Shown in pieces: positions 4,135 through 10,585 of a DNA stretch of 10,585 bases. Position numbers and translations under genes: made by a program. Source of the stretch: Erysipelotrichaceae bacterium. GTDB taxonomy: Bacteria; Bacillota_I; Bacilli_A; Erysipelotrichales; Erysipelotrichaceae. The notes under the pieces were generated by a model. The model did not search any database. It saw only the letters and a program-made list of their open reading frames with translations, and was not told where the DNA came from. How positions within the stretch are numbered: position 1 is the first letter of the stretch; every line of letters begins with the position of its first letter. The DNA lies in the NCBI GenBank assembly GCA_030533035.1, contig JAUNJW010000051.1, positions 1 to 10,585 of the forward strand, given 5' to 3'.

Positions 4135-5742
4135 ATGGAACAGATCAGATGCCCGCACTGCGGGACCGTATTTACAATAGATGAATCCAATTACAACTCG
4201 ATCGTCAAACAGATCCGCGATCATGAGTTCGCTGAGGAAATAGCCAGAAGAGAAGCTGAAATCGCAGCCAGGATGAAGGCGGAAGCGGAACTGGTCCGGA
4301 CACAGGCAGCCAGTACAGCAGCCAGGACGCTGAATGAAAAAGAGCAGATGATCGCCTCGCTGAAATCGCAGCTGGAAATGGCAAAAGCCGACAAGGAAAA
4401 CGCCCTGCGTGAAACAAGCGCGAAGCAGGCGGCAGAGCTTTCTGAAAAACTGGCCGGCAAGGACCGTGAGCAGGCGGAGTACGCTGCCAGAGCTGCTTCG
4501 GATCTCAATGAGCTGAGAAATCAGGTGGCAGTCCTGAAGGAACAGCTGGGTCATGCGGCAGAGGAAAAGGAAAGCGCCGTCAGGGAAGCACTGAGCCGCA
4601 GTGAAAAGGAAGCGGCCGACGCCAGTGCCCAGCTGAATCAGAAGATTCTTCTTCTGGAGAGCGATTTGCGGGCATCCCGGGAAAAGGCCAGAACCGATCT
4701 TGACGCGGCGGTGGAAAAGAAAAATTCCGAGATTCTTGTGCTGAACAGCCAGCTTGAGGCAAAGGACAGCGAAAAGCAGCTGGCAATTGACAAGGCAATG
4801 GCAGAGCTGACCGCAAAAAAAGACGGTGAAATCCGTGAGTATCTTGTCCAGATTGACACATTGAAAACCGAAAACGCGAACCGCCAGGCACTGATGCAGG
4901 AAAACTACAACGAGATGGTCAGAGCCAAGGACAAGGAAATCGAAAACCAGAAAGAGCTTGTCCAGCAGTATAAGGATTTCAAAGTCAGACAGTCCACCAA
5001 GATGGTCGGTGAATCGCTGGAGCAGCACTGCCAGTATGAATTCAATAAAATCCGCATGGGCATGTTCCCGAACGCGTACTTTGAAAAGGACAACGACGCC
5101 CGCACCGGCTCAAAAGGCGACTTCATTTTCAGGGATTATGATGATGAAGGCACTGAGATCATTTCCATCATGTTTGAGATGAAGAATGAAAATGAAACAA
5201 CCGCGACCAAGCACAGGAACGAGGATTTCTTCAAAGAACTCGACAAGGACAGAAATGAAAAAGGCTGCGAGTACGCAATCCTGGTTTCCATGCTTGAAAT
5301 GGACAATGATCTCTACAATGAAGGAATTGTCGATGTGTCCTACAGATATCCCAAGATGTATGTGATCCGTCCCCAGTTCTTCATTCCGATCATCACGCTG
5401 CTTCGCAACGCGGCGATGAATTCCGCTGAATACAGAAAGCAGCTTGCCATTGAAAAGAGCAACAATCTCGACATCGCCCACTTTGAACAGAATATGGAGG
5501 ATTTCAAGGTACGGTTCGGCAAGAACTTTGAGCTGGCGAGCCGGAAATTCCAGGAGGCAATTGACGATATTGACAAAACGATCAGAATGCTCGAGAAGAC
5601 AAGGGCTGCCCTGGTATCTTCGGAGAACAACCTGCGTCTTGCCAATGACAAAGCCCAGGATCTTTCCATCAAGAAGCTGACAAAAAACGCCCCTTCGCTC
5701 AGGAAGAAGTTCGAAGAGGTCAATGCCGCCAAAACAGAATAA
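4135..5742 (+). CDS. DUF2130 protein: coiled coil with candidate PD-(D/E)XK-like domain
   Basis: This 535-residue protein opens with the short Cys motif RCPHCGTVFTIDESNY (C6, C9; half of a zinc ribbon), followed by a very long Glu/Lys/Ala-rich coiled coil (about 30-285). The C-terminal DUF2130 domain covers about 286-480 and a second helical stretch follows. In the C-terminal domain, GSKGDFIF (D329) and, 19 residues on, FEMKNE (E348, K350) form a D...ExK arrangement like a PD-(D/E)XK nuclease core; C-terminal to it is HRNEDFFKELDKDR. I recall that this family has been linked to that nuclease superfamily but cannot confirm it here; older automated annotations call it a DUF. No activity is established. 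It is probably cytoplasmic, with no signal peptide or membrane segment. It is co-transcribed with the HIRAN gene (30-base gap) and lies opposite the WYL regulator, which suggests a DNA-end processing or defence role (inference). A terminator follows. Confidence 0.88.
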   Translation: MEQIRCPHCGTVFTIDESNYNSIVKQIRDHEFAEEIARREAEIAARMKAEAELVRTQAASTAARTLNEKEQMIASLKSQLEMAKADKENALRETSAKQAAELSEKLAGKDREQAEYAARAASDLNELRNQVAVLKEQLGHAAEEKESAVREALSRSEKEAADASAQLNQKILLLESDLRASREKARTDLDAAVEKKNSEILVLNSQLEAKDSEKQLAIDKAMAELTAKKDGEIREYLVQIDTLKTENANRQALMQENYNEMVRAKDKEIENQKELVQQYKDFKVRQSTKMVGESLEQHCQYEFNKIRMGMFPNAYFEKDNDARTGSKGDFIFRDYDDEGTEIISIMFEMKNENETTATKHRNEDFFKELDKDRNEKGCEYAILVSMLEMDNDLYNEGIVDVSYRYPKMYVIRPQFFIPIITLLRNAAMNSAEYRKQLAIEKSNNLDIAHFEQNMEDFKVRFGKNFELASRKFQEAIDDIDKTIRMLEKTRAALVSSENNLRLANDKAQDLSIKKLTKNAPSLRKKFEEVNAAKTE

Positions 5743-5755
5743 CCGGAAACAGCAA

Positions 5756-5800
5756 AGCCGCGTCCCTGAACAGACAGGAACGCGGCTGTTTTCATTTTAT
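5756..5800 (+). terminator. Terminator of the HIRAN-DUF2130 operon
   Basis: AGCCGCGT (5756-5763) pairs with ACGCGGCT (5780-5787). Inside, CCTG pairs with CAGG around a six-base loop. The stem is followed by GTTTTCATTTTA. It lies 13 bases after the DUF2130 stop and could partly serve the converging ttcA-like gene, though that strand has a poor T-run. Confidence 0.85.
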
Positions 5801-6666
5801 CCTTCCGTTTTTTTCTTTCTGGTGAATTTGCCGTACAGTTCGTAGTCTTCCAGGAAACTGTGCAGTTCTCCGTCTGCCTTGTATCCCGGGAAAGTTTCCA
5901 TCTGGACGGCGTGGAGGGAGCGGAAAATGTTGTCTTCCACTTCCGGATTTGTCTTTTTCAGGCTCTCTATGAGCTCCTTGGCTTCCTGGCGCTTGGAGCC
6001 GCCGCAGGCCCCGTGTGTTCTTTCGGTAAAGGCGCAGGCGCACCGGATGAATTCCAGGTTATTGTACCGGCACCAGCCGATAACATCCTTTTCCTTGATT
6101 CTGTACAGCGGCCGGATCAGTTCCATGCCCTCGAAATTCTCACTGTGGCACTTGGGAATGATTGTTTCCAGCTTGGAGCTGTAGAACATCGCCATCACGG
6201 TTGTTTCAATCACGTCATTGAGATGATGGCCGAGGGCGATCTTGTTGCAGCCGAGGTTTTTCGCTTCGTTGTAAAGATAGCCTCTTCTCATCCTGGCACA
6301 GAGGTAGCAGGGGTTTCTGTCCTGATTGTTGGCCACCGCGAAGACATTGGTTTCAAAGATGGTAACCGGAAGATCAAGAAGCCTGGCATTGTCCTCAATC
6401 TTCTTCCGGTTTTCTTTGCTGTAGCCGGGATCCATGACCAGATAGACTGCCTCAAAAGGAATTTCGTTGATTCTCTGGTACAGCTGGATCAATTTCGCCA
6501 GGCACATGGAATCCTTGCCGCCGGAGATGCAGACAGCGATTTTATCGCCCGGCTGAATCAGTTCATACTGGTGTACGGCAGTGACAAAAGGTCCCCAGAG
6601 TCCTTTCCGGAAATGTTTGAAGACCGACTGTTCAATTTTCAGTGCCGGCGTTGTTTCTCTGGCCAT
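5797..6666 (-). CDS. ttcA: TtcA-family tRNA 2-thiocytidine synthetase-like protein
   Basis: This 289-residue ATP-pyrophosphatase (PP-loop) protein carries the PP-loop CISGGKDSM (SGGKDS at 48-53), the CYLC motif (C120, C123), LGHHLND (from 145) and ETTVM. Further on are a C-A-C pair (C209, C211) and C221. TtcA activates C32 of some tRNAs with ATP and replaces oxygen by sulfur using a [4Fe-4S] cluster held by the CxxC and a later Cys. Which tRNAs this homologue modifies is unknown; many Bacillota carry TtcA-like paralogues, so the symbol is by family. I start at ATG 6666: GAGGA lies seven bases upstream and the promoter at 6700-6727 places transcription start near 6693, downstream of the alternative ATGs at 6717 and 6699. 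It acts in the cytoplasm. It is divergent from the ABC transporter operon. Confidence 0.87.
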   Translation of the reverse strand: MARETTPALKIEQSVFKHFRKGLWGPFVTAVHQYELIQPGDKIAVCISGGKDSMCLAKLIQLYQRINEIPFEAVYLVMDPGYSKENRKKIEDNARLLDLPVTIFETNVFAVANNQDRNPCYLCARMRRGYLYNEAKNLGCNKIALGHHLNDVIETTVMAMFYSSKLETIIPKCHSENFEGMELIRPLYRIKEKDVIGWCRYNNLEFIRCACAFTERTHGACGGSKRQEAKELIESLKKTNPEVEDNIFRSLHAVQMETFPGYKADGELHSFLEDYELYGKFTRKKKTEG

Positions 6667-6673
6667 AGTCTCT

Positions 6674-6678
6674 TCCTC
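6674..6678 (-). promoter_or_regulatory. Ribosome binding site fixing the ttcA-like start
   Basis: GAGGA on the minus strand lies seven bases before ATG 6666. The upstream ATGs at 6699 and 6717 have no convincing site. Confidence 0.7.
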
Positions 6679-6699
6679 TGTCACTGCTTTCTTCTGCAT

Positions 6700-6727
6700 A
6701 TAATACACCAAAATCATTATCTGTCAT
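6700..6727 (-). promoter_or_regulatory. Sigma-A-type promoter of the ttcA-like gene
   Basis: On the minus strand ATGACA (-35, 6727 to 6722, 5 of 6) and TATTAT (-10, 6705 to 6700, 5 of 6) are separated by 16 bases. The predicted start near 6693 gives a leader of about 27 bases containing the ribosome binding site. Confidence 0.6.
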
Positions 6728-6739
6728 TCATGAAGCCCA

Positions 6740-6768
6740 TTCATCATTCACACTCGCTGTGCTATGAT
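6740..6768 (+). promoter_or_regulatory. Extended -10 promoter of the BceAB-like operon
   Basis: TGC TATGAT (6760-6768) is an extended -10 with 5 of 6 hexamer matches. The -35 at 17 bases (TTCATC, 6740-6745) is weak, which an extended -10 can tolerate. The start would be near 6775, 24 bases before ATG 6799. I see no clear inverted repeat for a response regulator just upstream. Confidence 0.5.
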
Positions 6769-6798
6769 TCCCATAACAGTCACCAAAAGGAGAGAGCC

Positions 6799-7572
6799 AT
6801 GGAAGAAGAAGTAGTACTGAAAACAGTCAATCTGAAAAAAGTCTATAATCCTGAATCACTCAACGCGGTCACCGCCCTGCATGATGTGAACATTGAAGTC
6901 CATAAAGGGGAATTCCTCGGCGTTATGGGTCCTTCCGGATCCGGCAAATCCACCTTTATCAATATGATTTCCACGATGGACTATCCGACCGACGGCCGGG
7001 TTTACATCAACCAGAAAAATGTCATGAATATGACAGCCAATGAAATCGGTCATTTCCGCTATGAGAATCTCGGTTTTATCTTCCAGGATTTCAATCTCCT
7101 GGACACCCATACAATGTATGAAAATATCGCCATGCCGCTGACGCTGGCCAGAGTGAATCCGGAAGAGATTGAGGCCAAGGTCAATGACATCGCCTCTAAA
7201 CTGAATATTTCCCATCTTCTGGAAAAGATACCGCCCGAGTGCTCCGGCGGCCAGAGGCAGAGGGCAGCCATCTGCCGTGCCCTGGTCAATCAGCCCGGCC
7301 TGATCGTGGCGGATGAGCCGACCGGCAACCTGGACTCGGAAAACTCGGAAGAACTCATGGAGCTCTTTGAAAAAATGAACCGTGAAAACGGAACAACGAT
7401 TGTCATGGTTACGCATGATTCCTTTGTGGCTTCCTTCACATCCCGCCTGATTTTCATCAAGGACGGCGCCATTTCCAGGGAAATAACACGTGAGGGCATG
7501 GACCAGGATACTTATTTCCGCAAGATTGTTGAGATCAGTTCCTCCGGCCGCTCGAGGAGAAAGACCGCATGA
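6799..7572 (+). CDS. BceA-like ABC transporter ATPase
   Basis: This 257-residue ATPase carries Walker A GPSGSGKST (44-52), the Q-loop in FIFQDFNLLDT (Q96), a signature reading CSGGQRQR (148-155) where most relatives have YSGGQ or LSGGQ, Walker B LIVADEPTGNLD (168-179) and the switch histidine in VTHD (H206). The stretch LGFIFQDFNLLDTHTMYENIAMPL is characteristic of the MacB/LolD/BceA branch that pairs with FtsX-like permeases, acting in mechanotransmission rather than classic import or export. The start is ATG 6799, with AGGAG six bases upstream; the open frame extends much further 5' but that part is antisense to the ttcA-like gene. Its stop overlaps the permease start (ATGA), so the two are translationally coupled. 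No BceRS-type sensor kinase or regulator is in the window. Substrate unknown; antimicrobial peptides or cell-wall intermediates are likely by family. Confidence 0.92.
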   Translation: MEEEVVLKTVNLKKVYNPESLNAVTALHDVNIEVHKGEFLGVMGPSGSGKSTFINMISTMDYPTDGRVYINQKNVMNMTANEIGHFRYENLGFIFQDFNLLDTHTMYENIAMPLTLARVNPEEIEAKVNDIASKLNISHLLEKIPPECSGGQRQRAAICRALVNQPGLIVADEPTGNLDSENSEELMELFEKMNRENGTTIVMVTHDSFVASFTSRLIFIKDGAISREITREGMDQDTYFRKIVEISSSGRSRRKTA

Positions 7573-8897
7573 TTTTCAAAGAAGCGCTGAGGTCTCTGAA
7601 AAACAGCAGGTCAAAAGCTGTCTTCTTTGCCCTGACATTCTTTATCACAACGGCGCTGCTGTTTGTGTACTTCAATATGGCGGAGGCAGTGCCTTCCGAT
7701 CCTGAAGTGTACGTGTCAGACCAGAACCTGGCTGACATGCTGCAGCTGCTGTCCAAGGGCAATATCAGCAATCTGATGATGGTATTCGTTGTCATCATGT
7801 GCGCGGTCGACCTGTTTTTCACGAATGACTTCTTTGTCAAAAACAAAGCGAAGGAACTGGCTGTCAGAATGATCTGCGGTGCAACATATCTGCAGCTGGC
7901 CGGCTACCTTCTGATCCAGACCGTAATCCTGCTGGTGATTTCCATTCCCCTGGGCATTCTGTGCGGATACGGGCTGCTGCAGGTCTTCAATGTCCTTCTG
8001 AACATGGGCGGGGCAGAGATCACTCTTGGAGTCACCTCCTACGCGATGGTGGAATTTGTGTCTGTCATGTTCTTTATCGTCGGCGTCATCACGATTCTCA
8101 ACGCATCCTTTGCCTACAAGAGCGGCGCAGTCCTGCTGGCCGGCGGGAATATTTCCGCGATGAAGAAAGAAGGCGGCTATGGTTTTACCAACACAAAGGT
8201 CTTCCAGTTTATTCTGAATCTGATCGGGATTGCGGCGGCGGTTCTGCCCCTGTACGGCTTCTTCAAATCCAGCGGCGGTCTGGCGGTCATGATGGTGATT
8301 GCCTGCGTAGGACTGGAAAGAACCATAAGCTGTGTGCTGCTGCCGGCCCTGAGCCGCTACAACCGCAAAAAGGGAACCGCCTCCACAGTGGAAGCGGCTG
8401 CCAACGGGTTCCTGAGAAGGGACATCCAGTTTACAAAGATCACCATATTCCTTCTGATCGGCGACCTCATGGTCCTGCTGAGCATGCTGGCGGCAAGACA
8501 GAACGGACCGGTGGAACAGCTGATGATCATCTTCACCTATATCAGCATTTCCATCCTGCAGTCGATGACAATCATGTTCCGTCTGGAAACAGATCTTTCC
8601 TCAAGATCAAGAGAGTATATGATCCTCGGCCAGCTGGGGACGCCGGATGAAATGCGTTCGGCCATCATGCACAGGGAAATCAGACGCTTCTATCTGTTTG
8701 TGGCGCTGCTGTGTGTCATCTATATCGGCACGGCTCTTGTATCGGTATACATTTCCAAAGGAGCGTCCCTGTCACAGATTGCCCTGCTTGGAACATCGGC
8801 CCTTGTGCCGGTGGCGGCTGTGGCTGTGCTGACCATACTCTTCTACAGCGGAATGCTGAAAAACAATAAAGCCCCTGCCCAGGCAGAGGCTGAGTAA
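7569..8897 (+). CDS. FtsX/BceB-like ABC permease lacking the large extracellular domain
   Basis: This 442-residue polytopic membrane protein has about ten hydrophobic segments (near residues 17-37, 67-85, 110-140, 158-180, 210-232, 236-260, 290-308, 316-336, 374-396 and 405-428). Two FtsX-like half-repeats are visible: KNKAKELAVRMICGATYLQL (92-110) and SRSREYMILGQLGTPDEM (345-362), each before a helix pair. BceB proteins have ten helices plus a roughly 200-residue extracellular domain between helices 7 and 8 and are usually near 650 residues. Here only some eight residues link the corresponding helices, which accounts for the shorter length. The reading frame is intact, so this looks like a distinct subtype rather than a decayed gene. 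It starts in an ATGA overlap with the ATPase, with GAGGAG nine bases upstream. With the ATPase it should form an A2B complex in the cytoplasmic membrane; its role may be peptide resistance, or export/release of a lipid or peptide. Confidence 0.88.
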   Translation: MIFKEALRSLKNSRSKAVFFALTFFITTALLFVYFNMAEAVPSDPEVYVSDQNLADMLQLLSKGNISNLMMVFVVIMCAVDLFFTNDFFVKNKAKELAVRMICGATYLQLAGYLLIQTVILLVISIPLGILCGYGLLQVFNVLLNMGGAEITLGVTSYAMVEFVSVMFFIVGVITILNASFAYKSGAVLLAGGNISAMKKEGGYGFTNTKVFQFILNLIGIAAAVLPLYGFFKSSGGLAVMMVIACVGLERTISCVLLPALSRYNRKKGTASTVEAAANGFLRRDIQFTKITIFLLIGDLMVLLSMLAARQNGPVEQLMIIFTYISISILQSMTIMFRLETDLSSRSREYMILGQLGTPDEMRSAIMHREIRRFYLFVALLCVIYIGTALVSVYISKGASLSQIALLGTSALVPVAAVAVLTILFYSGMLKNNKAPAQAEAE

Positions 8898-8918
8898 ACC
8901 GGAGAAATCCGGTTTTTC
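8896..8918 (+). terminator. Terminator of the BceAB-like operon
   Basis: AAACCGGA (8896-8903), a GAAA tetraloop, and TCCGGTTT (8908-8915) are followed by further T. The stem includes the last two bases of the permease stop codon. Confidence 0.85.
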
Positions 8919-8923
8919 ATCTG

Positions 8924-10153
8924 TTAATTCCAGAGAATTCCGTTTACATACAGCGAGTATCCGTTGAGATTGATCGCGGAAGTATCGCCATCCAGGGAGG
9001 TGACATAGCTGTCCGCGCTCAATGTCCATGAAGATCCGCTTTCCAGGATCAGATTTGTTTCTCCTGAAGAGAGAACCGCACCTGTATAGGAACTGCCGCT
9101 TTTCAGCGTCATATCCAGGGAAGAGATTTCATCAACCGTGATATCGCCCTGGAATACCTGGTCAGAGGCTGTGAATGTCACATGGCCGCCATTGGATCCG
9201 CTTTTGCCCCAGCCGGCCGCTTCAATGTTCATGAAGTCGGAATCATTTGTGATTTCAACGCTGCTGAGTTCAATGACGGCGGATGTGTTTGTTACAAAAA
9301 ATACACTCCCGTTCTTGTTGACCAGCGAGCCGCCGTTCATCACAAAGGATGAGGTTCCGTGTGATGCGTCGCCGGACATCGACTGATACAGCATAACCGC
9401 CTGGTAACGGTCGGATTTGTCGCTGTTTTTGGAATTGTTGTCAGCCGTCAGGGTGACATTGTTCAGGGTGACTGAGTTCTTTCCTTCCACCACCACGCCC
9501 TGGGCGCTGGTGGATACAAGCTCAGCGTCATTGACAGTGATGTCGGCGGTTGAATAGATGGCCGGGGAACCCTTGCCGTTTGCTTCATAATACCCGCCGG
9601 TCACGGTGACTGTACCGCCGCCTCTGTCTGAACGGATGGCTGCCGAGGAATTGCCTTCGGTAATGACAGTCAGATTTTCCGCGTTCATTGTTCCGCCGCC
9701 GGTTGTCATCAGGCCGCCGGAACAGCTGCCGTACGTGTGGATCACGGAGTCGGAAATTGTCACAGCCGTTCCTTCACCATAGCTGAAGACGGCATTGGCG
9801 TGTCTGCCGTCCGTTTCAATTTCGGCATTTTCGATTGTCAGTTCAGCGCCGTTATATGCGTAGACCGCCGCGTTGGATCCGTAGAAGTCCGCCTCATCGC
9901 CATCGCTGTCACCGCTTTTTGATACCTTAATGTATGAGTATGAAGCAGCCTCTCCATCTGCTTCAATGGCATGGCCGCCGTCTTCTGTATCGCTGTATTC
10001 TGTCAGCTCCGGCGTTTCTTCCGATGTTTCCCCGGTTTCTGCCGTGACTTCCGTCTGTTCGGTTTCCTCTGTTTCCGCGGCAGCTGTGCCTTGGGCGCAG
10101 CCGGCAGCCAGCAGGACAGCCATCACCGCATAGAGTGTCTTTTTTGCTTTCAT
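8924..10153 (-). CDS. Lipoprotein with Thr/Glu-rich linker and beta-helix-like repeats
   Basis: This 409-residue secreted protein has a signal peptide with a KAKK start, hydrophobic core and lipobox AAGC (Cys19), predicting a lipid anchor on the outer face of the membrane. Residues 25-60 form an acidic Thr/Glu linker (ETEETEQTEVT... onward). The rest (about 62-409) is rich in Gly, Ser, Thr, Asn and Val, with recurring turns such as 'AELTIENAEIETDG', 'NAENLTVITEGN', 'GTVTVTGGYYEANG', 'ADITVNDAELVS' and 'NSVTLNNVTLTADNN', spaced about 22-30 residues. This is the look of a right-handed parallel beta-helix, as in pectate-lyase-like or adhesin passenger domains. I see no catalytic motif, LPXTG or C-terminal anchor. 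AAGGAG lies seven bases before ATG 10153. It follows the ADP-ribosylglycohydrolase gene after 77 bases on the same strand. Adhesion or polymer binding is possible; function unknown. Confidence 0.82.
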   Translation of the reverse strand: MKAKKTLYAVMAVLLAAGCAQGTAAAETEETEQTEVTAETGETSEETPELTEYSDTEDGGHAIEADGEAASYSYIKVSKSGDSDGDEADFYGSNAAVYAYNGAELTIENAEIETDGRHANAVFSYGEGTAVTISDSVIHTYGSCSGGLMTTGGGTMNAENLTVITEGNSSAAIRSDRGGGTVTVTGGYYEANGKGSPAIYSTADITVNDAELVSTSAQGVVVEGKNSVTLNNVTLTADNNSKNSDKSDRYQAVMLYQSMSGDASHGTSSFVMNGGSLVNKNGSVFFVTNTSAVIELSSVEITNDSDFMNIEAAGWGKSGSNGGHVTFTASDQVFQGDITVDEISSLDMTLKSGSSYTGAVLSSGETNLILESGSSWTLSADSYVTSLDGDTSAINLNGYSLYVNGILWN

Positions 10154-10160
10154 GGATTTT

Positions 10161-10199
10161 CTCCTTTCACGGTGTCATTCTGACTGACGCAGGTGAAAG
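10161..10199 (-). promoter_or_regulatory. Hairpin overlapping the lipoprotein ribosome binding site
   Basis: CTTTCAC (10164-10170 on plus) and GTGAAAG (10193-10199) are exact inverted copies, with an inner GTCA / TGAC pair (10174-10177, 10181-10184). In the minus-strand mRNA the outer stem covers half of the AAGGAG ribosome binding site (10166 to 10161). It may limit translation of the lipoprotein; this is a reading of pairing only. Confidence 0.3.
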
Positions 10200-10230
10200 A
10201 AGACTGAACAAAGACCGAATAACAGATGAA

Positions 10231-10585
10231 TCAGAAGAAGGATTCAACCAGTTCCCTGTTCTGAATGGCACCGTACCACTGTTCAGGAACAGCGGCAGCT
10301 GTGTAATACAGTCCTGCCAGGCCGCCCGCGATCGCTGCCACGGTATCCGTGTCATCCCCGAGATTGGCAGCTTTGAGCAGGGACTTTTCCAGTGAGTCTT
10401 CCGTAATCAGGCACCAGACGGCAGCTTCCATGGCGTCAACGACGTAGCCGCTGGAACGGATTTCACTGACATCTGTGCGGGCGAAGCGGGAAAGATCCTG
10501 CAGCCGTCTGTAGTAAGACAGGGCTTCATTGCCTTTTTCCTGATAATACGCAAATCCCTGATCCAGGCCGCTCTGCAGCCGTTCT
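10231..10585 (-). CDS. ADP-ribosylglycohydrolase (DraG-like), C-terminal part; gene runs off the window
   Basis: The frame is open from the window edge to TGA at 10231-10233, giving the last 117 or so residues. It contains SSGYVVDAMEAAVWCL and LLKAANLGDDTDTVAAIAGGLAGLYY, the classic C-terminal signature of ADP-ribosylglycohydrolases, and ends PEQWYGAIQNRELVESFF. The aspartates and threonine of GDDTDT supply metal ligands of the dinuclear magnesium site. The family removes ADP-ribose from arginine or other acceptors, or from free or nucleoside conjugates; the exact substrate cannot be told from this end. An internal ATG at 10431 is not a start, since family sequence continues upstream of it to the edge. 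The next gene on the strand is the lipoprotein, 77 bases away, with no strong terminator between them. Confidence 0.92.
   Translation of the reverse strand, partial: ERLQSGLDQGFAYYQEKGNEALSYYRRLQDLSRFARTDVSEIRSSGYVVDAMEAAVWCLITEDSLEKSLLKAANLGDDTDTVAAIAGGLAGLYYTAAAVPEQWYGAIQNRELVESFF

Noticed and set aside
4060..5028. 322-codon open frame on the minus strand opposite the DUF2130 coiled coil
   Set aside because: Leucine/phenylalanine/glutamine-rich product is what the complement of a Glu/Lys/Ala/Gln coiled coil gives; no start signal and it overlaps the HIRAN end.
6667..6717. Upstream starts (ATG 6717 or 6699) for the ttcA-like gene
   Set aside because: They lie within or before the predicted promoter and lack a ribosome binding site; ATG 6666 has one.
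5860..6798. Long 5' extension (313 codons) of the BceA-like ATPase frame
   Set aside because: It is antisense to the ttcA-like gene; the ATPase homology, ribosome binding site and promoter all place the start at 6799.
7569..8897. Permease as a truncated BceB pseudogene
   Set aside because: The frame is intact, both FtsX half-repeats and ten helices remain, and only the loop domain is missing, so a natural short subtype is more likely.
1..10585. CRISPR array, insertion sequence or attachment site beside the tRNA gene
   Set aside because: No spaced direct repeats, transposase or integrase, and no duplicate of the tRNA 3' end was seen by eye within the window.

Overview
This window looks like chromosomal DNA of a Gram-positive bacterium in the Bacillota, with roughly 50% GC by eye. 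The signs are strong GGAGG-type ribosome binding sites, a BceAB-type ABC transporter, a lipobox signal peptide, a 3' CCA encoded in the tRNA gene, and compact genes separated by intrinsic terminators. A gut-type Clostridia or Erysipelotrichia member is a guess; no marker in the window settles the family. I see no insertion sequence, phage gene, CRISPR array or direct evidence of a genomic island, and no gene-free stretch longer than about 155 bases.

Layout. Positions 1-51 are the 3' part of a tRNA-Gly(UCC) gene followed by a terminator. A type IV (lipid/multidrug-like) ABC exporter runs on the minus strand (149-1918). A small stand-alone PAS protein faces away from it (2070-2465). Between the PAS gene and the next regulator is a short unit on the minus strand: a 25-codon ORF with a strong ribosome binding site, preceded by a perfect 22-bp palindrome. 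Then comes a divergent locus: a WYL-domain transcription regulator (minus, 2655-3629) facing a two-gene plus-strand operon, a HIRAN-domain protein (3766-4104) and a DUF2130 coiled-coil protein with a nuclease-like ExK motif (4135-5742). The 136-bp divergent promoter region holds an inverted repeat that could be the WYL operator.

Next is a TtcA-like tRNA thiolase (minus, 5797-6666) with a good promoter. Diverging from it is a two-gene ABC transporter operon (6799-8897) related to BceA/BceB. Its permease lacks the large extracellular sensory domain, and no two-component system is visible beside it. The window closes with two minus-strand genes: a lipoprotein with a threonine/glutamate-rich linker and a beta-helix-like body (8924-10153), and the C-terminal part of an ADP-ribosylglycohydrolase (10231 to the window edge).

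The most interesting candidate system is the WYL / HIRAN / DUF2130 locus. It combines a DNA-binding regulator of a family often tied to phage defence or DNA damage, a small DNA-end/ssDNA-type binding domain, and a possible PD-(D/E)XK-like nuclease with a long coiled coil. The functional link is inference from gene order and domain families. The small-ORF/palindrome unit just downstream of the regulator is the second candidate.
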